From Polynucleobacter sinensis (GTDB taxonomy: Bacteria; Pseudomonadota; Gammaproteobacteria; Burkholderiales; Burkholderiaceae), in contig NZ_LOJJ01000002.1 in assembly GCF_001595985.1 (NCBI RefSeq), positions 124,001 through 188,000 of the forward strand: DNA of 64,000 nucleotides. Direction: 5' to 3'. Every line of letters begins with the position of its first letter. The stretch's first letter is position 1. The position numbers and the translations under genes are program-made. Below are positions 18,510-28,363 of the stretch, piece after piece. Under the pieces are notes generated by a model. That model was given only the letters and a program-made list of their open reading frames with translations, searched no databases and was not told where the DNA came from.

Positions 18510-19387
18510 TAAACTTTCTTAATTGCAGATTTACCAAAGAGACCAGATGGTTTGTATGCCAGCACCAGCAGGAGCAAGATCAAACCTGGTACATCTTTAT
18601 AGCCAGTAGAGAAATAGAAACCAGTAGCAGTTTCTACAATACCCAAAATCAGGCCGCCCACAATGATGCCCATACCGCTAGACAAGCCACCAATAATCGC
18701 TACAGCAAATGCCTTCAGACCCAAGGCACCACCCATCGTCGCGCCCGTCAGCGTTAATGGTGCAATCAATACACCAGCAAAAGCTGCAGTTAATGAAGAT
18801 AATGCATAGGAGAAGGTAATCACCATGCTGGTATTGATACCCATCAAACCAGCTGCATCGCGATCATTCGCTGTCGCTACAACTGCTTTGCCATAAATGG
18901 TTTTGCGGTTAAAGAACTCTACCAAGAGCATCATTACCAAAGCACCAACCACTACCAAGATTTCCATTGGCAAAATATTGGCGCCCAAAAAGCTCATCGG
19001 CTCCATGGGAAGTGGCGATGGAAATGGGAGCGCATCACGACCCCAGATATTTTCTGCAACGTTCTTGAAAATAATTCCAAGAGCAATCGTCGACATAATC
19101 CAACCAAACTCGGATTTAATTTTGATCGCAGGGCGCACACCAATCAGCTCAACAAAGCCACCTTGAAGCATGCCAAACAGGCAAACTACGGGAATCATGA
19201 CCCAGTAGTTCATGCCGAAGGTATCCACACAAGTGAGGCCAACTAAGGCGCCCAACATCAAGGCTTCGCCTTGACCGAAGTTCAATGTGCCTGAAGTGGC
19301 AAAAGTAAGCTGGAAGCCGAAAGCAATGACCGCGTAGATCATGCCTACCGCTATACCGCTCGAGAGGATTTGTGCAAACATTTCCAT
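18509..19387 (-). CDS. livH: Branched-chain amino acid ABC transporter permease LivH
   Basis: 292-residue inner-membrane permease with about eight helices and the LivH features TSGTLNFGQGEALMLGALVG near residues 31-50 and ANDRDAAGLMGIN near 177-189. It forms the second channel subunit with the LivM half of the fused protein. It follows the binding-protein gene, separated by about 150 bases with a hairpin that may lower readthrough from the highly expressed binding protein. Confidence 0.94.
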   Translation of the reverse strand: MEMFAQILSSGIAVGMIYAVIAFGFQLTFATSGTLNFGQGEALMLGALVGLTCVDTFGMNYWVMIPVVCLFGMLQGGFVELIGVRPAIKIKSEFGWIMSTIALGIIFKNVAENIWGRDALPFPSPLPMEPMSFLGANILPMEILVVVGALVMMLLVEFFNRKTIYGKAVVATANDRDAAGLMGINTSMVITFSYALSSLTAAFAGVLIAPLTLTGATMGGALGLKAFAVAIIGGLSSGMGIIVGGLILGIVETATGFYFSTGYKDVPGLILLLLVLAYKPSGLFGKSAIKKV

Positions 19388-19444
19388 GGTGTAGACCCAA
19401 AAAATCTAAAAAACTGTTTTATTGACGAATTCGTCATTGTAAGC

Positions 19445-19470
19445 AAAACGCCGCTTTATAGGCGGCGCTT
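19445..19470 (-). terminator. Hairpin between the binding-protein gene and livH
   Basis: GC-rich stem CGCCGC (19449-19454) / GCGGCG (19462-19467), followed on the minus strand by TTTT. Likely a partial terminator or a stabiliser of the upstream mRNA, as often seen after periplasmic binding-protein genes. Confidence 0.7.
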
Positions 19471-19539
19471 TGCGATTTCAATACTTAAATGTTGCAGTGC
19501 GGCATAAATAACAATCACCGCCCGCTCATTTGCTATGAA

Positions 19540-20723
19540 TTACTTCTTCTTAGCGGTTGCGTCCTCAGCATTCAAGAACTCAACACGACCGTTCTCAACT
19601 ACACCCATCACAACGTCCTTAGCTTTAATAGCATCATGATCATTTGCTGTAAATGGCTTGTTATAAGTCATCACAACACCTTCCACCGGAGTCTTGAGGT
19701 CTTGCAAAGCAGCAACAATCTTTGGTCCTTCTGTGCTGTTAGCTTGCTTGATAGCGGCAGCCAAGAGGTAAACAGAGTCATATCCTTGTGCTGCAGAAAC
19801 TGGAGATGCAATGTTGTTGTTCTTTGGCTTGAACTCTTTTAAGTAAGCTTCTTGGAAAGCTTTACGCTTTGCAGTAGTAGATGGAGTTTGAATGTAAGTT
19901 TGTGGCATTGTTGCGCCGTTACCATTCTTACCAGCGGTATCAATAAAGCTAGCCATAGACAAAGTCCAGCTTCCGATCATCGGTTTTTTCCAACCCAACT
20001 TCGCCATACCGTTCGCAATTTGTGCCAGCTCTGGTCCAATCGCGTAGGTCAAAATCACATCTGCACCAGCATTCTTTGCCTTGAGCAATTGAGAAGTCAT
20101 ATCCACGTCACCAATGTTGAACTTTTCAGTCGCTACTGGGGTAACGCCATATGTCTTCAGGGCCTTCTCTAAGTCCTCACGACCCAATTGGCCATAGTTC
20201 GTAGAGTCAGCCAAATAGCTACCTTCTTCAAACCACGCTTTTCAACCGCTTCTTTAGCGATCATTGGAGCTTGAATGTTGTCAGCTGCAGCGTTACGGAA
20301 AACATAGTTTTCTGCGGCATTTGGGAACTGCTTGGTCAATACTGAACCAGTAGCAACGTTATTCATGACAGGGATCTTAGCGTCCTGATAAAAACGCTGA
20401 GATGCCAGTGCCACACCAGTATTGATGTAACCCAAAGTAGCAACTACTTTCTCGTTGTTAATCAACTCTTGAGCGATCTGTACTCCACGTTCATTTTTTG
20501 CTTCGTCATCGCGCTCAACTAAAACGATTTTGTTGCCGTTGATACCACCAGCAGCATTGATTTCTTTAGCAGCAAGACGAACACCATCACGCATACTCAC
20601 ACCCATTGAGGATGAGCCGCCAGTAAATGGGCCAGAAACACCAAGTTTGATATCGGCAGCGTATGCACCGGTTGAAAGCATTGCAGCCGTTGCAACTGCA
20701 AAAATGTGACGGCGAATATTCAT
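19540..20723 (-). pseudogene. livK: Branched-chain amino acid-binding protein (LivK-like), frameshifted
   Basis: Periplasmic binding protein of the Leu/Ile/Val family feeding the downstream permease. Signal peptide at the Met at 20721-20723 (NIRRHIFAVATAAMLSTGAYA), then IKLGVSGPFTGG. The reading frame breaks near 20213-20215: the N-terminal part reads KKVAI and then goes out of frame, while the continuation LADSTNYGQLGREDLE is in another frame. One extra T in the minus-strand TTT run would restore KKVAILADSTNYG. Both halves are otherwise well conserved, so the lesion is either very recent or a sequencing error. An in-frame Met further upstream (20831) is not supported by the leader pattern. 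Confidence 0.85.
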
Positions 20724-20869
20724 AAAGTCTCCATGACTAAAAATGCTAATTAAATAAATACTTTTATAAGTAAACCTCAAAGCGAATAGCAATCTTACTG
20801 TTAATGCAGAGGCAAAAAAAGAGGTAGGCATTAGGGTTTTACATTAGCCCCAAGGGATAAAGCGGTTTT

Positions 20870-21829
20870 CTAAAAATATCGTCGAAGTTGAGTGCGCAAA
20901 CTGGGCCAAAAGAGGTTTACCACGAGACCCGCGATCACCAATCCTGCAGCCATGACTTTCCACGCTGGCAAAGACTCATCTAAAAAGAAGGCAGATGCCC
21001 CCATTCCAAATATGGGTACCAATAGGGGCGCAGGTGCAACTACGGCAGCGGGATGCTTTGATAACAGCCAGCCCCAAGCAGCATAGCCAAATAAGGTATT
21101 GGCCCAAGACTGCCAAAAAACCCCTAACCAGGCACCCAAAGGGGCTGCCAAAGTAACTTCCCATAGGTGCATCGCACCACCTTCAAAGATCAGGGCAATC
21201 AAGATGAGTGGTGGAATAGAGAAAGCGCTTGCCCAAACAACATACGACAGCATATTGATGGCTCCAGCTTTGCGATTGGCGGTGTTGGCTACCCCCCAAG
21301 AAAAGCCAGAGAACACCACTAGAGCCAAACCTAAGAAAGTCGTCGTCGCATCGGTGTGCATCGCAATAATGCCTAAACCGGTCATCGCCACCAATACTGC
21401 GACTGCCTGATACAGCTTTAAGCCCTCTTTGGCAAAGAACATCGCAAAGCCAATCGTGAAGAAGACCTGCGTCTGAATCACTAGCGAAGCTAAACCCGGT
21501 GAGATTTGACTATTGATAGCGTAGTACATCACCCCAAACTGCCCTACCCCTGTACACAAACCATAAATGCAAAGATTGCTCCAGGGCACTTTGGGTCTCG
21601 GAATAAAAAAGACCATGGGCAACAAGGCAAAAATATAGCGCAGTGCAGCAAAGTAAAACGGTGGAAATGCGGCAAGACTGTTTTTAATAACAACAAAGTT
21701 GGTACCCCACACCGCCACAATTGCCAAGGCCAACAGTAAATGAGTCGCCGGCAGTTGATCTTGCAGTTGAGCACTGCGATGGGTGCTTGCCCTATTCACT
21801 AGTGAGCAATTCGGCCGCGCGCTGCGCAA
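20870..21829 (-). CDS. EamA/DMT-family permease
   Basis: 319-residue transporter of the drug/metabolite superfamily with ten predicted helices in two EamA repeats; the first starts with AIVAVWGTNFVVIKN near residues 36-50. Substrate is unknown; relatives export amino acids or metabolites. The annotated start at 21829 overlaps the GMC gene end by 38 bases. A start further in is possible, since the first 28 residues are hydrophilic and not typical of the family. Confidence 0.85.
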   Translation of the reverse strand: MRSARPNCSLVNRASTHRSAQLQDQLPATHLLLALAIVAVWGTNFVVIKNSLAAFPPFYFAALRYIFALLPMVFFIPRPKVPWSNLCIYGLCTGVGQFGVMYYAINSQISPGLASLVIQTQVFFTIGFAMFFAKEGLKLYQAVAVLVAMTGLGIIAMHTDATTTFLGLALVVFSGFSWGVANTANRKAGAINMLSYVVWASAFSIPPLILIALIFEGGAMHLWEVTLAAPLGAWLGVFWQSWANTLFGYAAWGWLLSKHPAAVVAPAPLLVPIFGMGASAFFLDESLPAWKVMAAGLVIAGLVVNLFWPSLRTQLRRYF

Positions 21830-23447
21830 TCATCATGGTTGGGGCTGCGGTGTTACCAGAAGTAATTGTTGGCATAGCTGACGCATCGACAACACGCAAA
21901 TGACCAATACCCCTGACGCGCAATTGTGAATCTAGTACCGCCATCGGATCGTCATCACGCCCCATCTTGCAGGTACCTACTGGATGAAAAATCGTCGTTC
22001 CAATATCACCAGCAGCTTTGATCAACTCCGCATCGGTTTGATATTGCTTACCTGGCTTGTATTCTTCTGGGGCGTAAGGCTTTAGTGCAGGGCTCTCAAC
22101 AATCCTACGGGTAAGTCGTAAAGAATCGGCCGCGACTTTACGATCTTCATCGGTCGACAAATAGTTGGGGGCAATCACTGGAGGCGCCTCTGGATCCACA
22201 GAAATGATATGCACACTTCCCCGGGAAGTGGGGCGTAAGTTGCACACACTCGCAGTCACTGCATTAAAAGAATGTAAGTCTTCGCCAAACTTCTCTAAGG
22301 ACAATGGCTGAATGTGATATTCCACATTGGCAGATTTTTGATCAGGCGAGCTATAAGCAAATGCGCCCAGCTGTGATGGCGCCATCGACATGGGACCAGA
22401 GCGATTCAATACATACTCCATGCCAATCATCAACTTGCCGAGTAAAGAGTTGGCTTTTGTATTGAGCGTTTTAATGCCGCTCACCTTATAAACCATGCGC
22501 AACTGCAAATGGTCTTGCAAGTTCTCGCCTACGCCCGGCAAGTCCGCCATGACGGGAACGCCCAAGGCTTTAAGGCGCTCAGCACTTCCTACTCCAGAGC
22601 GCTCCAAAACTTGCACGCTACCAATAGCACCAGCACTCAAGATCACCTCACCTGACTTGGCAGAACCACCATGAGAACTAGCGGGAGTGCAATGCACCTC
22701 AACTGCTTTGCCATCCTTGATGTATTGCACTCCAAAGCAATTCTTAGTAACGGGGTCTATTAATAACTGATTCACAATTGCTTCTGTGACCACTGTGAGA
22801 TTGGGTCGCTTAGCAGCGTCGCGCAAAAATGCTTTTGAAGTATTTAATCGCCAACCTTTACGCTGATTCACATCAAAATACCCAATGCCAAAGTTATCGC
22901 CCCGGTTAAAGTCGTCCGATGCGGGTATGCCTGCTTGAACTGCGGCCTCTTTGAAAACATCCATAATCGGCCAACGCAAACGTTGCTTGGAAACAGTCCA
23001 CTCACCACCCTTGCTATGCCATTCATTTGCATCGCCGTGGTAATCCTCAAATGACTTATAGCGTCTTAATGCGTTTTGCCATGACCAAGCATCATCGCCA
23101 GTAGCCTCTACCCAAGATTCGTAGTCGCCCACTTGGCCGCGCATATAAATCATGCCGTTAATGGAAGAACAACCACCCAGCACTCTGCCGCGTGGATATA
23201 ACAAAGAGCGACCGTTTAAACCCTTTTCCGCCGCAGTCTTAAAACGCCAATCTGCTCTGGGATTATCAATACAGTACAAATACCCCACTGGCACATGAAT
23301 CCAGATGTAGTTGTCATTCTTGCCAGCTTCAATCAAAAGCACGCGCTTTGAAGCATTCTCAGTCAAACGCTTAGCCAACATGCAGCCAGCGCTACCGGCG
23401 CCGATGATGATGTAGTCGTATGTAGCTTCTGAAGCAACTCTAGTCAT
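21792..23447 (-). CDS. GMC-family FAD-dependent oxidoreductase (choline/alcohol dehydrogenase-like)
   Basis: 551 residues. N-terminal dinucleotide-binding fold YDYIIIGAGSAGCMLAKRL (residues 10-28), the GMC signature region GRVLGGCSSINGMIYMRG at about 86-103, a second signature GAIGSVQVLERSG, and the C-terminal active-site region with His in TIFHPVGTCKMG. These enzymes oxidise alcohols or choline with FAD. No betaine aldehyde dehydrogenase or choline transporter is adjacent, so the substrate is open. Confidence 0.9.
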   Translation of the reverse strand: MTRVASEATYDYIIIGAGSAGCMLAKRLTENASKRVLLIEAGKNDNYIWIHVPVGYLYCIDNPRADWRFKTAAEKGLNGRSLLYPRGRVLGGCSSINGMIYMRGQVGDYESWVEATGDDAWSWQNALRRYKSFEDYHGDANEWHSKGGEWTVSKQRLRWPIMDVFKEAAVQAGIPASDDFNRGDNFGIGYFDVNQRKGWRLNTSKAFLRDAAKRPNLTVVTEAIVNQLLIDPVTKNCFGVQYIKDGKAVEVHCTPASSHGGSAKSGEVILSAGAIGSVQVLERSGVGSAERLKALGVPVMADLPGVGENLQDHLQLRMVYKVSGIKTLNTKANSLLGKLMIGMEYVLNRSGPMSMAPSQLGAFAYSSPDQKSANVEYHIQPLSLEKFGEDLHSFNAVTASVCNLRPTSRGSVHIISVDPEAPPVIAPNYLSTDEDRKVAADSLRLTRRIVESPALKPYAPEEYKPGKQYQTDAELIKAAGDIGTTIFHPVGTCKMGRDDDPMAVLDSQLRVRGIGHLRVVDASAMPTITSGNTAAPTMMIAQRAAELLTSE

Positions 23448-23561
23448 ATCTTTGTGATTTATTGATCTGTATTCCTACTCTCTATTATTTACCAAAATTG
23501 GCTTTATGCCGAATTTTAGAAATTAGCCTGGATACCCCAAATACCCGTCTAAAATATAGAT

Positions 23562-24089
23562 ATGCATGTCAATGAAAAGAACCGGACCCCCAAGAAAGAA
23601 GATCTTGACGAGGGGCCAAGTAAATCCGAGCTAAAGCGCCAAATGACCGAGCGCCAGAAGCTGGCTGAGGTTCTCGCAGCATTGAGTAGTGATGCCTTAA
23701 AAACCATTCCTTTGGATGAGGCAATTAAGGCAGCTATTGCTGAAACCAATAAGATCAAAAGCTTCGAAGCGATCCGTCGCCACAAGCAATATCTTGGCAA
23801 ACTGATGCGCTTTTTGGATGAAGAAGAGTTAGATGCAATTCAAAAACGCTTAGATGCGATTCAGGGAGTTAGCAAAGCTGAAACCGCCAAACTCCATCAT
23901 CTCGAGTCTTATCGTGATCGCTTGATTGCCAACGATGAAACATTCACGAAGATGATAGAGCAATATCCTGATATGGATATTCAGAACATGCGTACATTGA
24001 TTCGTAATGCGCGCAAAGAAAAAGAGTTAAACAAACCCCCTAAAGCCTATCGTGAAATTTTCCGCGTCCTCAAGGACATGGGTATTTAA
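23562..24089 (+). CDS. darP: Ribosome-associated protein DarP (YjgA)
   Basis: 175-residue charged helical protein of the DUF615/YjgA family, which binds late 50S ribosomal precursors and helps peptidyl-transferase centre maturation. Landmarks are PSKSELKRQMTERQKL near residues 20-35 and IRRHKQYLGKLMR near 69-81. No signal peptide. A single-gene transcript, convergent with the acyltransferase gene. Confidence 0.92.
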   Translation: MHVNEKNRTPKKEDLDEGPSKSELKRQMTERQKLAEVLAALSSDALKTIPLDEAIKAAIAETNKIKSFEAIRRHKQYLGKLMRFLDEEELDAIQKRLDAIQGVSKAETAKLHHLESYRDRLIANDETFTKMIEQYPDMDIQNMRTLIRNARKEKELNKPPKAYREIFRVLKDMGI

Positions 24090-24098
24090 TTCGGTGAT

Positions 24099-25175
24099 TT
24101 AGATTTTGAGTTTGCCTGAAGGCAGCTCCACCCATCGATACAAGTAGTTTGCGGCAACCACACTCATCACCACCACTCCCAGCATCAAAGCAATCGCAAT
24201 CTTCCCACTCTCATAGGCATACCACCCCATAGCGATATAGAGTGTATTGGCCAATAAGATCAATGCGAAGTGAATCAAGAAAGCGCAATAAGAGCGTGGA
24301 CTTGCCCACGCAATCGCCTTAAGCGTCATTACTTTAGCCCTATCACCCGTCGAAGTGAGAATGGGATAGCTGGCATTGCCCCACCACAACAAAAGAAAAG
24401 CGACAAACCAAGCTAAGAAATTCCGCAACCAAATTTCCTGAAAGGATGATGCAAGAATAACAAGCCCAATCAGGATGAGAGCTGCTTTAGCCAGATCTTG
24501 AATTTTTTGATCGCTAAAGTTTTTTCCGAGATAAGCCAATACTCCAAGACCATATGCGCCAATGAAATAAATGAAATAGGCTTCGTAATGACTAGAACGA
24601 TTGAAATACAACAAAGAGGCGACACCCACAATACTCAATAACCAAATCACTGCTTGATAGGAAGAAAATGAAATGAGTAGCAAAGCCAATACGGAGTACA
24701 GCTGCCAATCAATCGCCACATACCAAGCACCAGCTGAGATGGAGTCCAAGCCTAAAATGCCCTGCAAGAAAAATAGATGCGCCACAAACTGAGCCAATGT
24801 CTCTGTTTCTCCAACAAATTCATCACTTACCCAAAAGCGGGCAATCCATGCACACAAAATAGTAAAGATTAAAGCGGCGATATAGGGCGCAAATAATCTG
24901 AGATAACGATTGATGATCACCCGCAATAAATTCTGCACATTGAACTTTCTATTTGCAAAACGTGTGAGTGATTGAGCAGCTAAGTAACCTGCCATCACCA
25001 AAAAGATTTGAACGGCGTAACGTCCATATTCAAATAGCCAATCCATCAATCCGGGCATGAACAAACGCGCATCCTCCGCAATCTGACCGTAGTTAGAAAG
25101 ATGGTGGAGGATGATTAGGAGAGCGGCAAAGACCTTGAGCAGGTCTATTAAGAGCAGAGATTGAATTTGCTTCAA
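24099..25175 (-). CDS. Acyltransferase 3 family membrane protein (OafA-like)
   Basis: 358 residues with about ten membrane helices. The N-terminal family pattern is KVFAALLIILHHL near residues 13-26, where the His pair is the conserved catalytic element, and a VQIFLVMAGYLAAQSL motif follows near 55-70. Such proteins O-acetylate surface sugars or other envelope molecules. No glycan gene is next to it, but the large polysaccharide locus starts 18 kb away. Confidence 0.85.
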   Translation of the reverse strand: MKQIQSLLLIDLLKVFAALLIILHHLSNYGQIAEDARLFMPGLMDWLFEYGRYAVQIFLVMAGYLAAQSLTRFANRKFNVQNLLRVIINRYLRLFAPYIAALIFTILCAWIARFWVSDEFVGETETLAQFVAHLFFLQGILGLDSISAGAWYVAIDWQLYSVLALLLISFSSYQAVIWLLSIVGVASLLYFNRSSHYEAYFIYFIGAYGLGVLAYLGKNFSDQKIQDLAKAALILIGLVILASSFQEIWLRNFLAWFVAFLLLWWGNASYPILTSTGDRAKVMTLKAIAWASPRSYCAFLIHFALILLANTLYIAMGWYAYESGKIAIALMLGVVVMSVVAANYLYRWVELPSGKLKI

Positions 25176-25195
25176 GAGTACAAAAAGGCAAATAG

Positions 25196-25399
25196 TTACT
25201 TGGACTTGGGCTTTGGCTTGGAGTTTGGCTTAATGCCTCCCATCAAAGAGGCAAGCATCGGATTACTACTAGCAAGCTCTTTTTTAGTCTTAGCAATCCC
25301 CTCTGCCACCCCAGGCTTTGGCGTCTTCGCAGCATTTTTCATACGCTGAGCAGTTGTCAAAGCGAGGTTTTTATAGAGATCGGTTTTTTTCATTGCCAT
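25196..25399 (-). CDS. Small Lys/Pro-rich protein of unknown function
   Basis: 67 residues, basic, no membrane segment, ending in a Lys-Pro-Ser tail (KPKPKSK). Located between the HdeD-like gene and the acyltransferase gene on the same strand, about 30 bases downstream of the former. I cannot name a family; the composition suggests a nucleic-acid or ribosome contact, but this is a guess. Confidence 0.55.
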   Translation of the reverse strand: MAMKKTDLYKNLALTTAQRMKNAAKTPKPGVAEGIAKTKKELASSNPMLASLMGGIKPNSKPKPKSK

Positions 25400-25430
25400 G
25401 GTTACTTAATGTCTGCAGACATTCCTACTA

Positions 25431-26009
25431 TTACTTGGTGAGTGAACGCGCTGCTAAACCCAGGAAAAGCAATGACCAACCTTGCAATAACAACTCAATC
25501 GCGATCAACAAACCAGGCAACCACAAGCTAGTCTCTGGGTAACCATTCATGATGAGCACACCCATCAAGATCGAGATTGCTGAAGACACCAATAGCCAGA
25601 ACCATTCACGAAAATGGCGATGCTGAAAAGCCGAGATCAAGCGAAGCGCGCCAGTGACAAAGAAGATCGCTGCGAGCCATAGCGTGATTGCCTCTAATGC
25701 CGGAATCGGGAAAGCCCAGGTATATATGCCAGCAGCAACATAAAGAACTGCTAACACTACTTGAATAGAAACACTCTTCCAGCCCTTAGATTGCAGAGCA
25801 TGTGCAAATTGCACAACACCACCAAATACCAAAAATGCGCCCAATACATTAATCGTTACAAACGAGAACAGAGTTTGACCAGCAACACCAATCATGCCCA
25901 ACACAATAAACAGAATTCCCATTCCGATGAGAGCTCCAGGTACTTTTGCAGCAGCGCCCAAGACGGCAGTGCGAATTTCTTGAAGTTGGGTTACGGACAA
26001 TTCAGTCAT
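25431..26009 (-). CDS. HdeD-family membrane protein
   Basis: 192 residues with six predicted helices in three hairpins, each with a Gly-rich turn, as in HdeD (DUF308). In E. coli HdeD supports acid resistance at high cell density; relatives occur widely without that phenotype. The N-terminal 20 residues are cytoplasmic. It is divergent from the small membrane protein genes at 26194-26823. Confidence 0.85.
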   Translation of the reverse strand: MTELSVTQLQEIRTAVLGAAAKVPGALIGMGILFIVLGMIGVAGQTLFSFVTINVLGAFLVFGGVVQFAHALQSKGWKSVSIQVVLAVLYVAAGIYTWAFPIPALEAITLWLAAIFFVTGALRLISAFQHRHFREWFWLLVSSAISILMGVLIMNGYPETSLWLPGLLIAIELLLQGWSLLFLGLAARSLTK

Positions 26010-26193
26010 TTAGATAGCTTTCGAAAAATATCGGCATTAAAAGCTCTACTGTACCAACAATCTCAGGGTTTTAGAGCATAAATCGGCACAAGCGGGCATT
26101 CTCTTGAGCTTGTGCTCATTCAAAAACGGGTATTCTTAGCACTTTGATATGGCACTATTTTTGGCCATCAGCATAAGAAAGAATTGAATTTCG

Positions 26194-26421
26194 ATGGATA
26201 CCACCCTTACCGTTATCTTTGGCATTGTTGCAATGCTGTTACCACTGGTTGTTGGTCGCTTGGTTTGGAAGCGCTTTGATCAATACTTTGGTCGTAATGA
26301 TGAGGCTTATATGGATAGTCTCGAATACTTTCTAAAAAAGCTTGGCATTACCATTTTGATTGCTTTTATTTTGTTATGGATTGGCATCAGCCTCGTCTTT
26401 AACGGCAGTCCCAACTATTAA
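26194..26421 (+). CDS. Small two-helix membrane protein
   Basis: 75 residues with membrane helices at about 5-25 and 50-70, separated by a charged loop (RFDQYFGRNDEAYMDSLEYF). No family recognised. It is followed 30 bases later by another small membrane protein gene and probably shares its transcript. Confidence 0.65.
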   Translation: MDTTLTVIFGIVAMLLPLVVGRLVWKRFDQYFGRNDEAYMDSLEYFLKKLGITILIAFILLWIGISLVFNGSPNY

Positions 26422-26451
26422 GACTAAACACAGCACGTAAGCTAATTCATC

Positions 26452-26823
26452 ATGAACGATCAACTCAAAACGATTTTTAGCAAAGCCAAGCTGAACTTTG
26501 CAGTGCTCGCCAGCATCCTAGTGATTGCTATCTTAGGCAAGCTCACCAATCCCGAGCTCACCAATAGTATTTTTCTGATTGCGGATCAGTTGGTATCCGA
26601 TTTGATTTTGCTCTTTGTTGCCATTACTTTGGGTGCCTTTATCCCCAATTTCAAATTGGTTGTGTTTGGTGCAATCGCCGCCTTTATCGCTGCTGCGGTG
26701 GCCATTCAATCTGGGATCTTTACTTACCTCACCCTCGATTACCTCTTTGCCGTTCTGATTGTTGTTTTGGGATTTGCCTCCATCGCCAATCTCTATCGAC
26801 ACTATCGTGAATTTAGCTTGTGA
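26452..26823 (+). CDS. Small four-helix membrane protein
   Basis: 123 residues, with four hydrophobic segments after a short charged N-terminus. No recognisable motif. Ends just before a strong terminator, so it closes a two-gene unit. Confidence 0.65.
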   Translation: MNDQLKTIFSKAKLNFAVLASILVIAILGKLTNPELTNSIFLIADQLVSDLILLFVAITLGAFIPNFKLVVFGAIAAFIAAAVAIQSGIFTYLTLDYLFAVLIVVLGFASIANLYRHYREFSL

Positions 26824-26845
26824 TGTAAGCCATCAGTACACAAAC

Positions 26846-26873
26846 AAAAGCCCCGAAATCTCGGGGCTTTTTT
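26846..26873. terminator. Bidirectional rho-independent terminator
   Basis: Stem AAAAGCCCCGA / TCGGGGCTTTT, loop AATC, then further T residues, between converging genes. Confidence 0.92.
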
Positions 26874-26907
26874 ACTACTTACTAAATGAATGGCTTATTT
26901 CAATTGC

Positions 26908-28185
26908 TTATTTTTCAAGCGCACCATAGATCAATGCATTGAGCTTCTCGCGATGGACCTTACGAATGTCGCCAGGAGCAACACCCATCATGACGACCAC
27001 CATTTGCTCTTTGGGATCAACGAAGAAGATGGTGCCGTAGGCGCCGTTCCATGAGTAATCTCCAACATTGCCATTGTTAGCCGATAAACCGCGCTCGGTT
27101 CTCACAGCGACACCCAGACCAAATCCATAGCCAACTCGTGCTGGCTCTGTTCCGCTCACATTATTTTTAATGTCTTTATTTAAATGGTTGGCTGTCATAA
27201 AGGCTACGGTTTGTGGGCCTAAGACACGCTTACCATCTATGCTGCCACCATTGAGCAGCATTTGACCAAAGCGTAGATAGTCACCTGCAGTCGAATACGC
27301 ACATGAACCACCGCAATCAAATTTCACTTGCTTCGTATGAATGTCTACTTTTTGTGGCTTGCCACTCACAGGATCGATTGGCAATGGTTGCGCTAAACGT
27401 GGACGATCTTTTTCTGCCAACTGAAAGAAAGTATTTGGCATGCCCACCTTGCTCCAGACGCGCTCTTGTAAAACACCGCCCAGTGATTTGCCGGCAATTT
27501 TTTCTTGGATGATGCCCAGTACATCAATACCAAAACCATAATCCCAAGCTGTGCCTGGCTCATATAGCAATGGGGCGGCAGCCAATTTATCAATGAACTG
27601 CTCTGGTGATAAATCAATAGCGGCTGGCGCTGAACCGGCAGGATAAAACTGATGAATTGGTGTGGCGCCACGACCACCATAGGTTAGTCCATTGGTGTGG
27701 CGCATTAAGTCTTGCACGGTGATCGGGTTCTTGGCAGGAACGGTGGTAAGCTTGCCATCTGCGTCTACCCGACCTACTTTCATATTCTTAAACTGCGGCA
27801 ACCAATCGGAGATTGGCGCATTGAGTGGCAGCTTGCCTTCTTCATAAAAAGTTAAGGCCCCTACTGTTGCCATCACCTTGGTCATAGATGCCAAGTTAAA
27901 GATGGCATCTGTGGTCATTGGCTTTTGGGCACTCTTATCAAGATAGCCGTAAGGCTTGTAAATACTTAATTTGCCATTTTTACTAACGGCCAGAACCGCG
28001 CCTGGCATTTGATTGGTAGCAATTTGCTCGGCGAAGAATGTATCAATCCGCTTGAGCCCTTCCTGAGAAAACCCTTGGCCTGGGGTTGAGGCCATTGGAA
28101 TAGGTGGCTTACCAGTTTGGGCATTTGCTAGGGTGGTGCCGGCTAATAAGCCTAGGGCAACACTCACTAAAAGTAGTTTTTTCAT
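26908..28185 (-). CDS. Exported serine hydrolase (beta-lactamase class C/esterase fold)
   Basis: 425 residues. Signal peptide at 1-22 (ends TLANA). The catalytic SxxK motif is SMTK near residues 99-102 (FNLASMTKVMATVG), and a Tyr-containing second motif lies in WDYGFGIDV. This group (EstB/AmpC-like, beta-lactamase Pfam) includes esterases, D-aminopeptidases and penicillin-binding proteins; no KTG box typical of true AmpC is obvious, so esterase or peptidase activity is more likely than antibiotic hydrolysis. Confidence 0.85.
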   Translation of the reverse strand: MKKLLLVSVALGLLAGTTLANAQTGKPPIPMASTPGQGFSQEGLKRIDTFFAEQIATNQMPGAVLAVSKNGKLSIYKPYGYLDKSAQKPMTTDAIFNLASMTKVMATVGALTFYEEGKLPLNAPISDWLPQFKNMKVGRVDADGKLTTVPAKNPITVQDLMRHTNGLTYGGRGATPIHQFYPAGSAPAAIDLSPEQFIDKLAAAPLLYEPGTAWDYGFGIDVLGIIQEKIAGKSLGGVLQERVWSKVGMPNTFFQLAEKDRPRLAQPLPIDPVSGKPQKVDIHTKQVKFDCGGSCAYSTAGDYLRFGQMLLNGGSIDGKRVLGPQTVAFMTANHLNKDIKNNVSGTEPARVGYGFGLGVAVRTERGLSANNGNVGDYSWNGAYGTIFFVDPKEQMVVVMMGVAPGDIRKVHREKLNALIYGALEK

Positions 28186-28260
28186 GCTGATCTCCGTTTT
28201 TTATGTTTTTTTATGCAACCCTGCCATCTTACGGCCATCGGCCTAGGAGCTTTCTTCAGG

Positions 28261-28309
28261 AAGGGAAAGGTGGATTTATCCCTTTCTATATATCTTTTTC
28301 GATATATAG
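28261..28309. promoter_or_regulatory. Inverted repeats in the cysI upstream region
   Basis: A perfect 9-bp inverted repeat, CTATATATC (28286-28294) and GATATATAG (28301-28309), with a 6-base spacer, lies 55 bases before the cysI start. Another pair, AAGGGA / TCCCTT (28261-28266, 28279-28284), sits just before it. The size and A+T-rich dyad suit a LysR-type regulator such as CysB, but the regulator is inferred. Confidence 0.5.
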
Positions 28310-28363
28310 GATCAATATTTAATTAGTTGCAGGAATAATTCGACCCTTGGACAATACCTGACT

